Source: Heliocidaris tuberculata
Lineage: Eukaryota > Echinodermata > Echinoidea > Camarodonta > Echinometridae
Reading direction: 5' to 3'
Length of the DNA stretch: 64,000 nt
Assembly: GCA_025618425.1 (NCBI GenBank)
Contig: CM046851.1
Coordinates: 7,739,969 to 7,803,968, forward strand
Positions 22,555 to 32,300 of this stretch are shown here, in pieces. The notes under the pieces are model-generated. The model was not told where the DNA came from. It saw nothing but the letters and a program-made list of their open reading frames with translations, and searched no databases. The position numbers and the translations under genes are program-made. The number at the start of each line of letters is the position of its first letter. Positions within the stretch are counted from its first letter, which is position 1.

Positions 22555-23043
22555 GTTCATACAGGACTTGTGGTTTCAAAACTTTAAGTTAGTGAAACTT
22601 TAAGTTAACGAAACCGCGACTCAATAACCGCAATGAGGGTTCACATGAGCCTGAAACAATGAGCTGAAACTACAAGCTGAGCGATCTTTGTGGTTAACCG
22701 CGGAAGTAAATACTACCGATTGTGACATACAGATCCTGTGTTCATAATTCATGCGAAAGGTATGACCCAGAAATTTAACATGAACAGCGAGGTCATTCTT
22801 AACCACAAGCTTGCGAAACTTAAAGTTTATTCCGTTCACTGCAATGGAGCCCCCCCCCCCCCCTGCTGCTTGTGGTTTTGGCCTTAACCACGAGCTCGCT
22901 TGTGGTTCTAGAACTACAAGTAAACTTAAAGTTTCGAAACCACGAGTCGGTTCATACGGGCTGAAACTACAAGATAACTACAAGTTAACTTAAAGTTTTG
23001 AAACTACAAGTGAAACTTAAAGTTTAGCTCCCATCGTGTGAAC
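22555..23043 (-). mobile_element. MITE J, copy 2 (inverted relative to copy 1)
   Basis: Reads GTTCATAC ... GTGTGAAC on the top strand and aligns along its length with the reverse complement of 12327-12824. Landmarks include TTAACATGAACA.CGAGGTCATT, CATAATTCATGCGAA and TTGTGGTTCTAGAAC. A C14 run (22850-22863) interrupts it. The copies are 9.7 kb apart in opposite orientation. Confidence 0.85.
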
Positions 23044-23069
23044 ATTACTATAATGTCCTCGAAGGGTAG

Positions 23070-23230
23070 CAGACCTAGGGTAGTTTTCCAGGGGTAATTG
23101 TCCTACTGGGCGGTAGTTGTCTGGGATAGCTTTTCGGGGGGGGGGGGGGGATGGGATTTGAACTTTCACTTAGTTGTTCGTGGACAGTCTGTCCAAGGGG
23201 TAGTCTCCCTGATATCCCCCTCTTCTTCAT
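23070..23230. repeat. Degenerate minisatellite, right (inverted) block
   Basis: GGTAGTTTTCC, GGTAATTGTCC, GGTAGTTGTC and GGTAGTCTCC recur here, the complement of the left block. A G15 run lies at 23136-23150. With the left block it forms inverted arms around MITE J2. Confidence 0.6.
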
Positions 23231-24342
23231 ACATGTAGGAGCATTTTCTCTTCGCCATCCATCCCACGATTGCATCTCCTCGTACATTGAATCTCTGTCT
23301 CTATCTCCCAGTTCTCCCAATCCTATCACTGCTCTAGAATATCATGCAAGGACAGCGAATATGGCTGATTAAATCACAACACGAGTCTGAAGTATGGGCA
23401 GGATACCCAATCAATATCTGTAGGGAGTTGTTGGCCTGTGGTTAGGCTGTCAAAAGAGACATCTAGATTTTCTCCCTCAGCACTGGTTAAATGTAATATT
23501 CTCCAACTGTTGATTGTCATATATGTAAGGCAAACAATGGCGAAGACAATTATCATATTGTTTATGTTTTTATGTAAGAATGGAGGGCAAGAACAGTCCA
23601 CTTCCAAAAGATTTGTGCAGACTGCAGATATTTCCCATTCAGAATTATCCAGTTATCCCCATGTGATGGGTGTCCTAGAAATATTGGTAACATGAGAGAA
23701 AACCAAGAAGGTGTCAATATTGTATCAACCTTATTGGTGTCACGGTGTCATCTTTCTACACATACATTTACTTACATGATGTCAGTGTAAGGGCCTATTC
23801 ACATGATTAAACCCAATTATTAGTCCTACAGGATCAATATCTGATGACTTTTAAAAAAGATTTTATCCAATCTTTTAAAGAAAGATTCTTAAATTTAGGC
23901 ATATGAAACTAATTTTTTTTTGGACTGTTCAAAATCTGAGTGTCATTAAAAAAAAAATATTTTCAATTACCACCACAAGATATATTTGAATAGGGAGCCT
24001 GAAAAAGGAGCAAATGATGATGATTATTCACTCCTCCATGGAAAAAAAAATAATGTAGCCTGATTCAAGATCATGTATTCATGTAGTTCAGGCAAGCAGA
24101 GCTTGGTTGATAGGAGGGCCTACATGTATATACTATGGGGAATTAAGGGCTAGTGTAGACTGTAGAGGGCGCTGCACCTAGCAGGGATTTGTAAACCACG
24201 ATGAATGGATCGTGGCATTGATCTACATCAGCGCTTCACATGAACTTTTTCTTGGGCCTGGGGTGAAAGATGTGGGGTCTGTGTACACTTATGCCCCTGT
24301 TTTACATTTTGAAATTGTGGTTTGGAGTGAAATTTGCAGGCC
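23231..24342. other. Single-copy sequence
   Basis: No gene or dispersed element recognised. Short A-runs occur near 23950 and 24045. Confidence 0.4.
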
Positions 24343-24383
24343 TCTGTGTGTGTGTGTGTGTGCGTGTGGGTGTGTGTGAGCGT

Positions 24384-24426
<43 letters not shown>

Positions 24427-24465
24427 TGTGTGTGTGCGTGTGGGTGTGTGAGTGTGTGTGTGTTG
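24343..24465. repeat. (GT)n microsatellite, interrupted
   Basis: GT array with occasional GG, GC and GA interruptions over about 123 bp. The similar sequences CCCCTGTTTACACTTTGAAATT (right flank) and CCCCTGTTTTACATTTTGAAATT (left flank) show that the flank is duplicated on both sides of the array. Confidence 0.95.
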
Positions 24466-24546
24466 TGCCCCTGTTTACACTTTGAAATTTGTGGAGTCTG
24501 GAGAGATACTTGCACTTGGCCATTGGGTACACATTAAATCACAACC

Positions 24547-24688
24547 AGGGGGGCGTTTCATGAAAGGACGTTGTCAGATATTTTATCCGACAAATTTGCT
24601 CTCAGCCAATCAGATGCAAGGATTTCAGTAGCTTATAACAGTTGTCGGATAAAATATCCGACAACTCCTTTCATGAAACGCTCCCCTG
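24547..24688 (+). mobile_element. MITE A (CCAAT core), copy 3
   Basis: The outer repeats GGGGCGTTTCATGAAAGGA / TCCTTTCATGAAACGCTCCC and inner arms TGTCAGATATTTTATCCGAC / GTCGGATAAAATATCCGACA are very well matched. The core CCAATCAGATGCAAGG...GCTTATAAC is shared with copies whose arms have quite different sequence. Confidence 0.9.
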
Positions 24689-24694
24689 TAGTAA

Positions 24695-24895
24695 ACGGTG
24701 CTCTAACATTTGCTCCCACGACAATTGCTCTGGGCTTTACATCATCAAAGATAATAGGATTAGGATTAGGGTTACAATTGGGTTTTAGGTTAGGTTTAGG
24801 GTTAGGTATAGTGTTTGGTCCAGGATTGAAGTTTAGAATTTGGTTAGTGTTCGAAATTGAATCGGAGCAATTGTCGCCGGAGCATGTGTTGTACG
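24695..24895. mobile_element. Fold-back repeat with degenerate telomere-like interior
   Basis: GTGCTCTAACATTTGCTCCC...GACAATTGCTC on the left pairs with GAGCAATTGTC...GGAGCATGTGTTGTAC on the right. Between them lies TTAGG/TTAGGG/TTTAGG-rich sequence (about 24765-24820). A degraded relative lies at 49895-50020. Confidence 0.65.
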
Positions 24896-25474
24896 ACTGA
24901 AGTACCGGGTAAACTACTGCTGGTAGTGAACTTTGTTTTGTGACATTCTGGTGTGAAACAGGCCCGGTCTAAAGTAGCTGAAACTGACGAAGCGAGCAAA
25001 CGCTTGCGATGACATTCAAGAATGCCCTCTAAGCCCATCTCTTGTCAGAGTAATGTTTCTCTTGACTAGTCAACCATCTACCGGGCTAATGCTTCTCCCA
25101 GGCTACATACATTATGAATATACACTAGGCGATAACTAGATGCGAGTGATGGACAGAGGTCAAAGGTTAATCAGTCCATCCACAAAATGGAGGATACTTT
25201 ATGACACAAAAGGAGAATATTTGAACTTTCATTTTGCTATTAATATTTTGAAACAACTTCATCATTAAATGATACATGTATTCTGAATGGAATTTAGATA
25301 TAGTTTAGTAAATTGCCAAATCATGTTTATATTTTTTTAAAAAGAAGAAGCAATATTTAAGAAACACGAAATACAGTACATGTAGTACCTATGCGTGTAC
25401 ATGTATAATGAAACAAGCAACATATGAGGGGACAACAGACATGTTGAATTGTAAAACTTTATGTACATGTTTTT
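24896..25474. other. Single-copy sequence with one DR1-like site
   Basis: AGGTCAAAGGTTA at 25157-25169 is close to the DR1 consensus bound by HNF4/RXR-type nuclear receptors. It is isolated and may be chance. Nothing else recognised. Confidence 0.4.
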
Positions 25475-25720
25475 TTTAAATTATTTATTATTTATTCGGC
25501 ATTTCGAAAACAATACAGAAAACAATAACAGGAATAAACATTGTAAAGAAAGGACCTGGATCAGAGTTGATGGGGCTGCCTGGGTTTAGAAAAGGTTAAC
25601 TCAATTACCATGGCCCACAGGTCTTCCTTCCCACACCCCCTCAACTCCATCCAGGTCAGGATAAGAAAATTAAAAGAAGTATTATAAATTAAAAGTAAAA
25701 GTAAAAGTGAATCGCTGGAA
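25475..25720 (-). mobile_element. Probable LINE 3' tail (minus strand)
   Basis: On the minus strand the segment ends TTTTCGAAATGCCGAATAAATAATAAATAATTTA, the same kind of end (CGAAATAAAC plus simple repeat) as the LINE fragment at 29557. No coding part is present. Confidence 0.45.
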
Positions 25721-25912
25721 AATGTACATGTATAGACCTAAAATAAGCAGATATCAAGTGATTTGAGCATAGCAATCCTTTTCTTATGAGCAATAATCTT
25801 AATATATAATTAGTATACAAATCAAATTTTCTAAGTTAAACTCCTTAAATGACTAACAAATTTCAGTTGTTTAATTTTAAACATCAATTACTTGAGATAG
25901 AGTCTAGACTCT

Positions 25913-26570
25913 GGCCCATATTCTGAACTCCGGTTTAACTTATAATCCAGACTAAGTTAAACCAGAGTTTCATTAGAACTGACTTACATGTACATAGCAA
26001 ATCCAGCCTAAATTTCTGTACAAAGTTAAATACACTGATACCCCTTTCAATAATTCTTCCACTTTTGGTCTGCACTAAAATAGTCCGCACCAAGCAGTAA
26101 AATTTGCGTTCAGTAATTCACAGCGGACCACGCTTCTCTTACGAGGACCCTTTCAATAATCAGCCCAAAAGGGAGCAACTGTCATGGTAACTGCACACGC
26201 ATGGCGAAGCTTCGGTAGCACGCGCTCAATGTGACCTTTGACTGTGTGAGGAATTTTAGGGCGGACTTTGTCGCTGCTACCTTTCAGTAATTCTTTGGTC
26301 CGCACCTGGTCCGCTCCTGGTGCTCCTAAAAGCAGCTCTAAAATACAGCGGACTATTTTGGCCTGCGCCATGCAATAATTCAAAATTTTGCGACTTAGAG
26401 CAGACCTGGTCCGGAATAGCGATTTATTGAAAGGGGTATTAGACCGGAGTTTAAGTTGAAATGGAGTTCAGAATGTAATTTTCTAAAATGGTTTAAAGGG
26501 CAGGTTTAGACTACGTTTAAACCACAATTAGACCGCAGTTTAAGTTAAACCGGAGTTCAGAATACAAGCC
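25913..26570. mobile_element. MITE H (outer), interrupted by a second MITE
   Basis: The left end ATTCTGAACTCCGGTTTAAC (25919-25938) and the right end GTTAAACCGGAGTTCAGAAT (26544-26563) are perfect inverted repeats over 20 bases, and weaker pairing extends outward to 25913 and 26570. GTTTAA/TTAAAC blocks fill the inside. Removing the inner element (26041-26436) leaves about 260 bp. Confidence 0.85.
26041..26436. mobile_element. MITE nested inside MITE H (TA-flanked)
   Basis: Perfect ends CCCCTTTCAATAA / TTATTGAAAGGGG, each flanked by TA (26039-26040 and 26437-26438), enclose 396 bp. TA target duplication fits Tc1/mariner-type mobilisation. Inner blocks GGTCCGC / GCGGAC-type sequence recur in both orientations, so much of the element has dyad symmetry. 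The 76-codon minus-strand frame inside it shows no transposase motif. Confidence 0.88.
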
Positions 26571-27452
26571 TTTGTGTTCTTGATTGGTTGAATATCTTAT
26601 ATGACAAAAATGAGAAGAGAAGAAAGTATGATTGAAGAGGAAGAGGAAAGGCATTATATGAAGCTGATGGAATACGGTCCTTGGAATACTTTCCGCAGAA
26701 GTACTTTCATAGAGATATTTGATGGATCGCAGTGTCATTCTGCATTTGAAATTCGTTCTGTTATAGCACAGTCAGTAAACATGTATTTATAGCATGCAAC
26801 CTGCACCCATGGAGTTGACTTCACTCAGATAAAAATACACTTTGGGGAATTTAGATTTAGAGGATGATATTTGAGAGACTTTAAAAGCATTGATTAACTT
26901 TGCCCAGGAGTAAAAAAAAAAATCACTGTTCCAGCTAATGCTGTAATCATATTTGCAAACCTTTAGCTCAGACAGGAATCGCCTGAGTTTTATAAGCCGA
27001 TCGGTCGTTTATATATCAAGATATTTATGATTGAACATTGATGTCGGGATAGAGTACCACCGAACCCTAAAGAACTCTTACGGTTGGCATACCTCGCTCT
27101 ATCACAGAATACCGTACGGGCTGGAAACCCGCTCTGAAATTGCCAAGCGCTGGTGCTTGGTTTTTGTGACTGCAGCGCAGCGAAGAAGCCGAGCGACTTG
27201 CACTAGCGATTGATCGCGATTTTCTCTTTTTTAGGATAGTAAACGGGTTCCATTTTCTCTCATACTTTCACATATCCTTAATTATATATGTAGTTAGAGG
27301 ACTACACACAATTCACTGGCATTTGAGCTGATTTTACAAATTTTCACAAAGTTAATTAATCACTTTAAAGTGAGCGTCATTACGGCTACCAGAGATTCGG
27401 TTACTGATGTTGGGGCCAGGGTGGATCCCTGATTCTGTACAAGGAAGGAGAC
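26571..27452. other. Single-copy sequence
   Basis: Positions 26601-26792 (+) form a 63-codon open frame with an EEEEE run; no splice sites bracket it convincingly, so it is not called. Positions 27000-27230 are GC-richer and contain a hairpin CCAAGC-GCTGGT-GCTTGG. No identity assigned. Confidence 0.4.
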
Positions 27453-27601
27453 CAGGGCCCTGTTTCATGAAAGTTGCTTTCACTGACAATTTACAATAAG
27501 TGTTATATGCTACTGAAATCCTTGCATCTGATTGGCTGAGAGCGAATTTGTCAGAAAAAAATCACTGATAAGACACTTGATGAAATGCCCCCCCCCCCCC
27601 C
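27453..27601 (-). mobile_element. MITE A, copy 4 (core on minus strand)
   Basis: GGGCCCTGTTTCATGAAAGT on the left and a right end GATGAAATGCCCC that dissolves into C14. The core reads CCTTGCATCTGATTGGCTGAG, the complement of other copies. Confidence 0.85.
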
Positions 27602-27995
27602 TTCTAAAAATGCTTTGACAAGGAAAGAAAAAAAAGTTTGTCATTTTTTCAGGATCCTTTTGGGTCTAACATATGAAAGGGGTGGGAAGAATTTTACATT
27701 TTGTTTTCTTCTTAAGTTATGCCAGTTTTGGTTTTAAAAGGGGGCACCGGCCATTGGTGCCCCCTTAAATCTGCCAATGGTTTGGGCTATGGCTACATGT
27801 AAAGTACTGATTTCTATAAAGCTTTAAAGGGGCCTGTATCCGAACAAAAAAACAAAACAAAAAAATTCTTGGTTGAAGATTGGGAAATGTAGGAAATATC
27901 GGAGGTTTGCCACTTGGGTAAAAAAAAAAAGAAGGGTGGGGGGGGGGGGGACACATGGGCTAGTTGTGCCCCCCCCCTAAATCCATAAGTGATTT
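27602..27995. other. G/C-run region with strong hairpins, likely hAT-like MITE relics
   Basis: AAGGGGGCACC (27738-27748) and GGTGCCCCCTT (27756-27766) form an 11-bp perfect stem with a 7-base loop. Further right a G13 run (27938-27950), then ACACA...TTGTG and C9 followed by TAAATCCATAAGTG give a second inverted G/C pair. GTGCCCCC...AAATCC also occurs in the hAT-like MITE at 47727-47892, so these may be eroded copies. Confidence 0.45.
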
Positions 27996-28431
27996 GCAGA
28001 CAGGTGCAATTTTAAGGACATTGTCAAAAGTATAGCATCCTGTTTTATAATTTTGGTGAGTAATTATTATTGTCCTTTGGAATGTCAAAGGCCTTTTCAG
28101 AGGGTCATTGGCCTTGAAAATGTACAAGTATTGAGTTCTGCTCAAAGTAGGTTGTATTTCATTATACAGTAGCATCTTTAGAGATGAGAAGTTATCAAAT
28201 TTTATCAACTGCACTTGACACCGTCGAAGAGCTGCTTGATACATGATCATACTAGACTGTCATTTGATCTGATCAAATCATTTCATTCAGTATCCAATGA
28301 CATGCACCCACCCATATCAAAGTAATTGAAAGGCGAGAAGACCTGGTGGTGTGGAAGTGCTGGTAGAGGTGCTGGTATACCTGCAACCTGTCTCTCATCA
28401 CCTCGCTGCATGCGGCTATTATAAGGGAGAG
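27996..28431. other. Single-copy sequence
   Basis: Nothing recognised. Confidence 0.4.
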
Positions 28432-28712
28432 TTCACACCAGGCAGATTTGAGATGTTTAAAATTTTTTTTTTGTCTTGTTGAGTTTTGTTAACACTTTAT
28501 GAAATGCTGATCATGTCTTTACTTTAAAAAAATAACATCTGTCAGATTTATGGTTGTGATTTCTGCTGCCAAAAGAGGGCAGCAGTTTATTTCTGTGGAA
28601 TTGTGTAGACTAAATAGGATATGACTATTTTTTTGTAATATGCATCAGATCTGAGAAAAAAAAATGGTTTTGATGATGGAGGCTTTAAATTTAAATTTTT
28701 GCCTGATGTGAA
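28432..28712. mobile_element. Fold-back MITE, 281 bp
   Basis: TTCACACCAGGCA (28432-28444) and TGCCTGATGTGAA (28700-28712) are inverted repeats with one mismatch. At its centre CTGCTGCC (28563-28570) and GGCAGCAG (28578-28585) make a perfect 8-bp stem with a 7-base loop. Confidence 0.65.
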
Positions 28713-29556
28713 ATTTTTCACCTGTAATCAATGTATACTTGAACAATTAGCCAATCCAAGTTTACAAAAATCAAAGGGAGAAATGATATATATATATATA
28801 TATTTTAAGGAGAGCACAATAACTGCAGAAAACAACTGCAAATGATGTCACATAAAATGCACATATATATTTATGTCGCAAGTTGATCAGAAACCTGTTC
28901 TAGTGTATTCTAACAAAAACTTGAAAAAATGACATCTTTGGAAGGTAAAATTTTTGGTCCAGAATTTTCAAAATCATCTGTAATTTTTCACAAAAAAATT
29001 AGTGGCAATTGGAAAACCTCCGATCAATTTCATTACATTTCATTTACAGAACTGGTAGGAAATTTGTCTGGGTTGTGTGATGATTAGAGATCAAATACCA
29101 GGTACCAAGCCTACTTGTAATAGGATTAACAGGTCCCTGGCTAGCCAACTCATTGTGTGATTGGTATACATGTATATGCACACACAGTGGATAGTCCCAA
29201 CAATTGTGTACTATTGGCAAAGAATGGAATTGAGTAGACACTCCAAAGACCAAGTGACTGGGAACTTTTGTTAAAGGTCATTGTCCTCTTGATCCCTTTT
29301 TGGAGGGTTCTGTGGGGGAAGTGCTAATCTAATCTCATGAATGAGCTTATAAGAGGTGTGTAACTGTCAACTGGTCAATTAATTAATGTCAGCAGACAAG
29401 GATTTGACAAGGAGAGTGACCTTAAAGAGAGAGGTCATCCTGTCTGAGGGACTTGGTGGTAGAGATTGAATTACTGAATTGAATTCCACCCTGATACATT
29501 GTTGATTTTAATATTTGCTGAACATTTAGAAAAGTAATCATTATTCACCTACATAA
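28713..29556. other. Single-copy AT-rich sequence
   Basis: Contains a short (TA)n at about 28787-28803. No gene or element recognised. Confidence 0.4.
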
Positions 29557-29829
29557 ATTCAATTCAATTCAATTCAAGGTTTATTTCGAAAAAGAAAACA
29601 CAGAATACAAATAAAATGCACATGCTGCAGCCAAAAGGCTGAAATGTACGTGCTCACAATGATAAAAGGGTAAAAATATAATACAATATATATATAAAAG
29701 AATAATTATTGATAAAAATTTCGAGAATGTAACATATATTAATATGAAAGTCAAAATGTTGGCCTGATTCAAAAGGGATAAGTATACAAAATAAAAATAG
29801 ATATAAGTTTATTAAAAAACTCAGAAAAA
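29557..29829 (-). mobile_element. LINE 3' untranslated region and simple-repeat tail
   Basis: Continues downstream (minus strand) of the reverse-transcriptase fragment at 29830-30236. It contains a perfect hairpin CAGCC-AAAA-GGCTG (29628-29641) and ends in CGAAATAAACCTTGAATTGA followed by a (TTGAA)n tail at 29557-29577. A short simple-repeat 3' tail instead of poly(A) is typical of the CR1/L2 group of non-LTR elements. Confidence 0.75.
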
Positions 29830-30236
29830 TCAACTATTATTAAGAAGATCAATAAAATATGGTATTGCACTTTGTTTGAAACGAGAGGTTTTACATTTAT
29901 ATTGACTATACTTTTGTATGTTTCTTAATGACATGCCAACAAGTTTTCGTTCAGGTAACCAACCTTTACAATATGGGTTTTTAGGTAAAGATTCAGCAAA
30001 ATCGATACACAATTGTTCTCTCCTTATTTGCAATCGTTCAAGTTGGCATCGTTTCAGGGCATCTTCGTAGTCTATATAACTTTTACCTAAAATAATTCTA
30101 CATACTCTTTTCTGGATTCTTTCTAGACTTTGTATATGATTTACAGTAAGACCTCCGTTGAAAACAGGTGCGCAATACTCCAAAACAGGACGAATATATC
30201 CAACATAGATTTGAATGTTTTTCCTTTTCCTACCAT
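29830..30236 (-). pseudogene. C-terminal reverse transcriptase fragment of a CR1/L2- or Jockey-like LINE
   Basis: An open frame on the minus strand runs from about 30236 to a stop near 29830. It begins NIQIYVGYIRPVLEYCAPVF and continues LERIQKRVCRIILG, DALKRCQLERL and RREQLCIDFAESL. This is the familiar order at the C-terminal end of LINE reverse transcriptases: (Y)IRPVLEY.CPVW, then LE.IQ.RA.RII.G, then AL....L..L..RR..L...F. The catalytic YXDD region, the endonuclease and ORF1 are absent, so the copy is 5'-truncated, as usual for LINE insertions. There are no internal stops in this part, so the copy is fairly young. The first usable codon is TTG within LEY, not a true start. Confidence 0.85.
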
Positions 30237-31086
30237 TTTACATGTGGTTTACTTTTAAACAACTTTTTTTTTTCAAGAAATCCCCAGTTAGCATCCATTT
30301 TTATTTCCTCAGAATATAAGCACATATATACATTTAGACTTTGATATTACATCCTGTAAATTTACAGTGAATTTTGCATTCCTATTGCAAAGCATTTCAC
30401 TTGTGACTATTTTTGGACTGAATATATTCTGCTATATGTATTTTTGAGCCTCAGGCTTATGGATGGTTTGAAGATCTTATATTATAAAGAGGTCTGGTCC
30501 AGATTTGTTTTCATTCATAATTAATATTATTATAGCCTTCATTCATAATGATGCATTGTGATGGCACATTTTAATCAATACTAGTATCTGACCTTAACCT
30601 GTAAGTCTGCATAGATATGAGGGAGACTACATGTAGGGTTTCTACTCTCCGTCTACACCGAGGGCGTGTGTTTTTCAATTTGTTCAGGCGGCGTGAGATT
30701 TGGCGCTTTTTTCCCTCGTTGGCCGGCCCTGAATGCTTACCGTCCCTGAACATGAATAGGACGTTTCTAAATCTGAGGCGGCAGCTGCAAGATGCCTGCT
30801 CGGGAGGGGGGCACAAGAGATGTAATTCGATAGTATGATATTGCTTGGGTGTTATCTTCCCATGTCCGCTGCAATATCCGTTCATGTCTACATCTACTAT
30901 TGTGTGAGAGCATGAGAAAATGCGCCTTAACGTATTATAGGCCTGTATTTTAATTCAGTATTCACTTTTGGAGAGAAATTGATATAAATTATGTTACACA
31001 AAGCCTACCCTTAGGCCATAGGTCCCTTGTTGGACATGTTGTCTGTTGAGAGCCAGAAGGGCATTAACTCATCTTTTTACATACAG
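30237..31086. other. Single-copy sequence
   Basis: Positions 30630-30800 are somewhat GC-richer. No gene or element recognised. Confidence 0.4.
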
Positions 31087-31501
31087 TTAACCCTTTCAGG
31101 ACAGGAATTATTTAAGGGGTAATTTGATCACATTTTGTTCTTCAAATTGGCAACAATAATATTTTTCTTTTAGTGCTCCATGGTTCTAATAAAGTGTAAT
31201 ATCTTTGAAAACAATATATAGTTATTACTTTTGTTGAAAAGTTGAAAAAATAGCCAATTTTGATAAAAAAACAACGGTTTTGAACCTCTCAGTTTGTTGC
31301 CAATTTAAGGATTTTAAAGTTTATTCTTGTTCTTAAAATTCCTGGCATCAAACGCAATATGGTCAGGCAACAAAAATGGACATAGTGTGTGCAGAAATTT
31401 TTGCTCTTTCTATTCATGCATCTGATATATTTTTTAGAGCTCTGAATCAAAAGTTATTGAGCCAAACCACAAAATGTGGTCCATTGTCTCGAAAGGGTTA
31501 A
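31087..31501 (+). mobile_element. MITE K, copy 2
   Basis: Bounded by TTAA on both sides with CCCTTTC / GAAAGGG ends. Near-identical in order and sequence to 3180-3596 and 51724-52139. Same orientation as the other copies. Confidence 0.88.
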
Positions 31502-31627
31502 ATGTGTAATGTCCTTATGGCTATACATGCAGACAATATTATATGGTACTGGTATAGTGGTATACTAAGGATAATACAGTGGCAAGTGTACAAGGTATCT
31601 TCTGGCAAAATGATGTTTGAAAGATCA

Positions 31628-31772
31628 GGGCCCTATTGCATAAAAAGTTGCGATTGAACGCGACTCAAAAAATTAAACGCAACGATTTTCAACCAATCAG
31701 GATCGCGTATTTGGGACTTGAGTTTAATTTTTTGAGTTGCGTTTAATCGCAACTTTTTATGCAAGAGGGCCT
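31628..31772. mobile_element. MITE A-related subfamily (CCAATCAGGATCG core)
   Basis: GGGCCCTATTGCATAAAAAG / CTTTTTATGCAAGAGGGCC ends, with arms TTGCGATTGAACGC and GCGTTTAATCGCAA plus AAAAAATTAAACGC and GTTTAATTTTTT. The centre reads ACCAATCAGGATCGCG, so the CCAATCA core and GGGCCCT end are shared with MITE A but the arms are unrelated. Confidence 0.85.
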
Positions 31773-32116
31773 TGTATGGGTAAGAAAGGCAGCCATAACT
31801 TGTACAAATTAAATTTTACAGAATATGGGAAATCTTTTTAAACTGATACATGTACATGTAATACAACATTGCAGCATGTAGTTCCATGAGACTGGATTGG
31901 TTTTATGATAATCAATGCATTGGGTGACTTTTTTATTCTTAATTTATCTCTCTCAATATTTTGCGGTTGTTGTAAAAGGTATAGGGGAAGGGAAGAAGTT
32001 GGAATTGTAGATCCATGTCATGAATGCACTTTGCAGACCGCATCTGTGCAAATAGATGGGAGTTACGTGTACGTGTATGTTTGTATGGCTAGTGTACTGC
32101 CCTTTGTGTGTACCTT
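31773..32116. other. Single-copy sequence
   Basis: Nothing recognised. Confidence 0.4.
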
Positions 32117-32300
32117 TTAAAGGTATTAGATAGTTTTGGGAAGCCCTCAAAAACTTTTCGTGAGATTTCTTTGATTTTACTTAATAAATAGCAGGGTACT
32201 GACATAACTAAGATGCTGTGAAGTTTTTTCCTCCTCAAGTGAAATATTTATCGAATTAGAGGTGAAATGAATAAAAATCCCTGGCCCAAAAAAGAGGGGA
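32117..32300 (+). mobile_element. Repeat family V, copy 1 (TTAAAGG end)
   Basis: Starts TTAAAGGTATTAGATAG and carries GGGAAGCCCTCAAAAAC, TTCGTGAGATTTCTTTGATT, AATAAATAGCA and AAGATGCTGTGAAG. The same ordered blocks occur inverted at 43060-43238 and the end alone at 52150-52213. The far end of this copy is not certain; similarity fades near 32300, and the repeat may extend to about 32460. Confidence 0.7.

Noticed and set aside
24228..24537. His/Thr- and Val/Cys-rich open frames
   Set aside because: Frames through the GT microsatellite.
26601..26792. 63-codon frame with an EEEEE run next to MITE H
   Set aside because: Looked like the acidic N-terminus of some transposases, but no further motif, no splice signals and no continuation were found.
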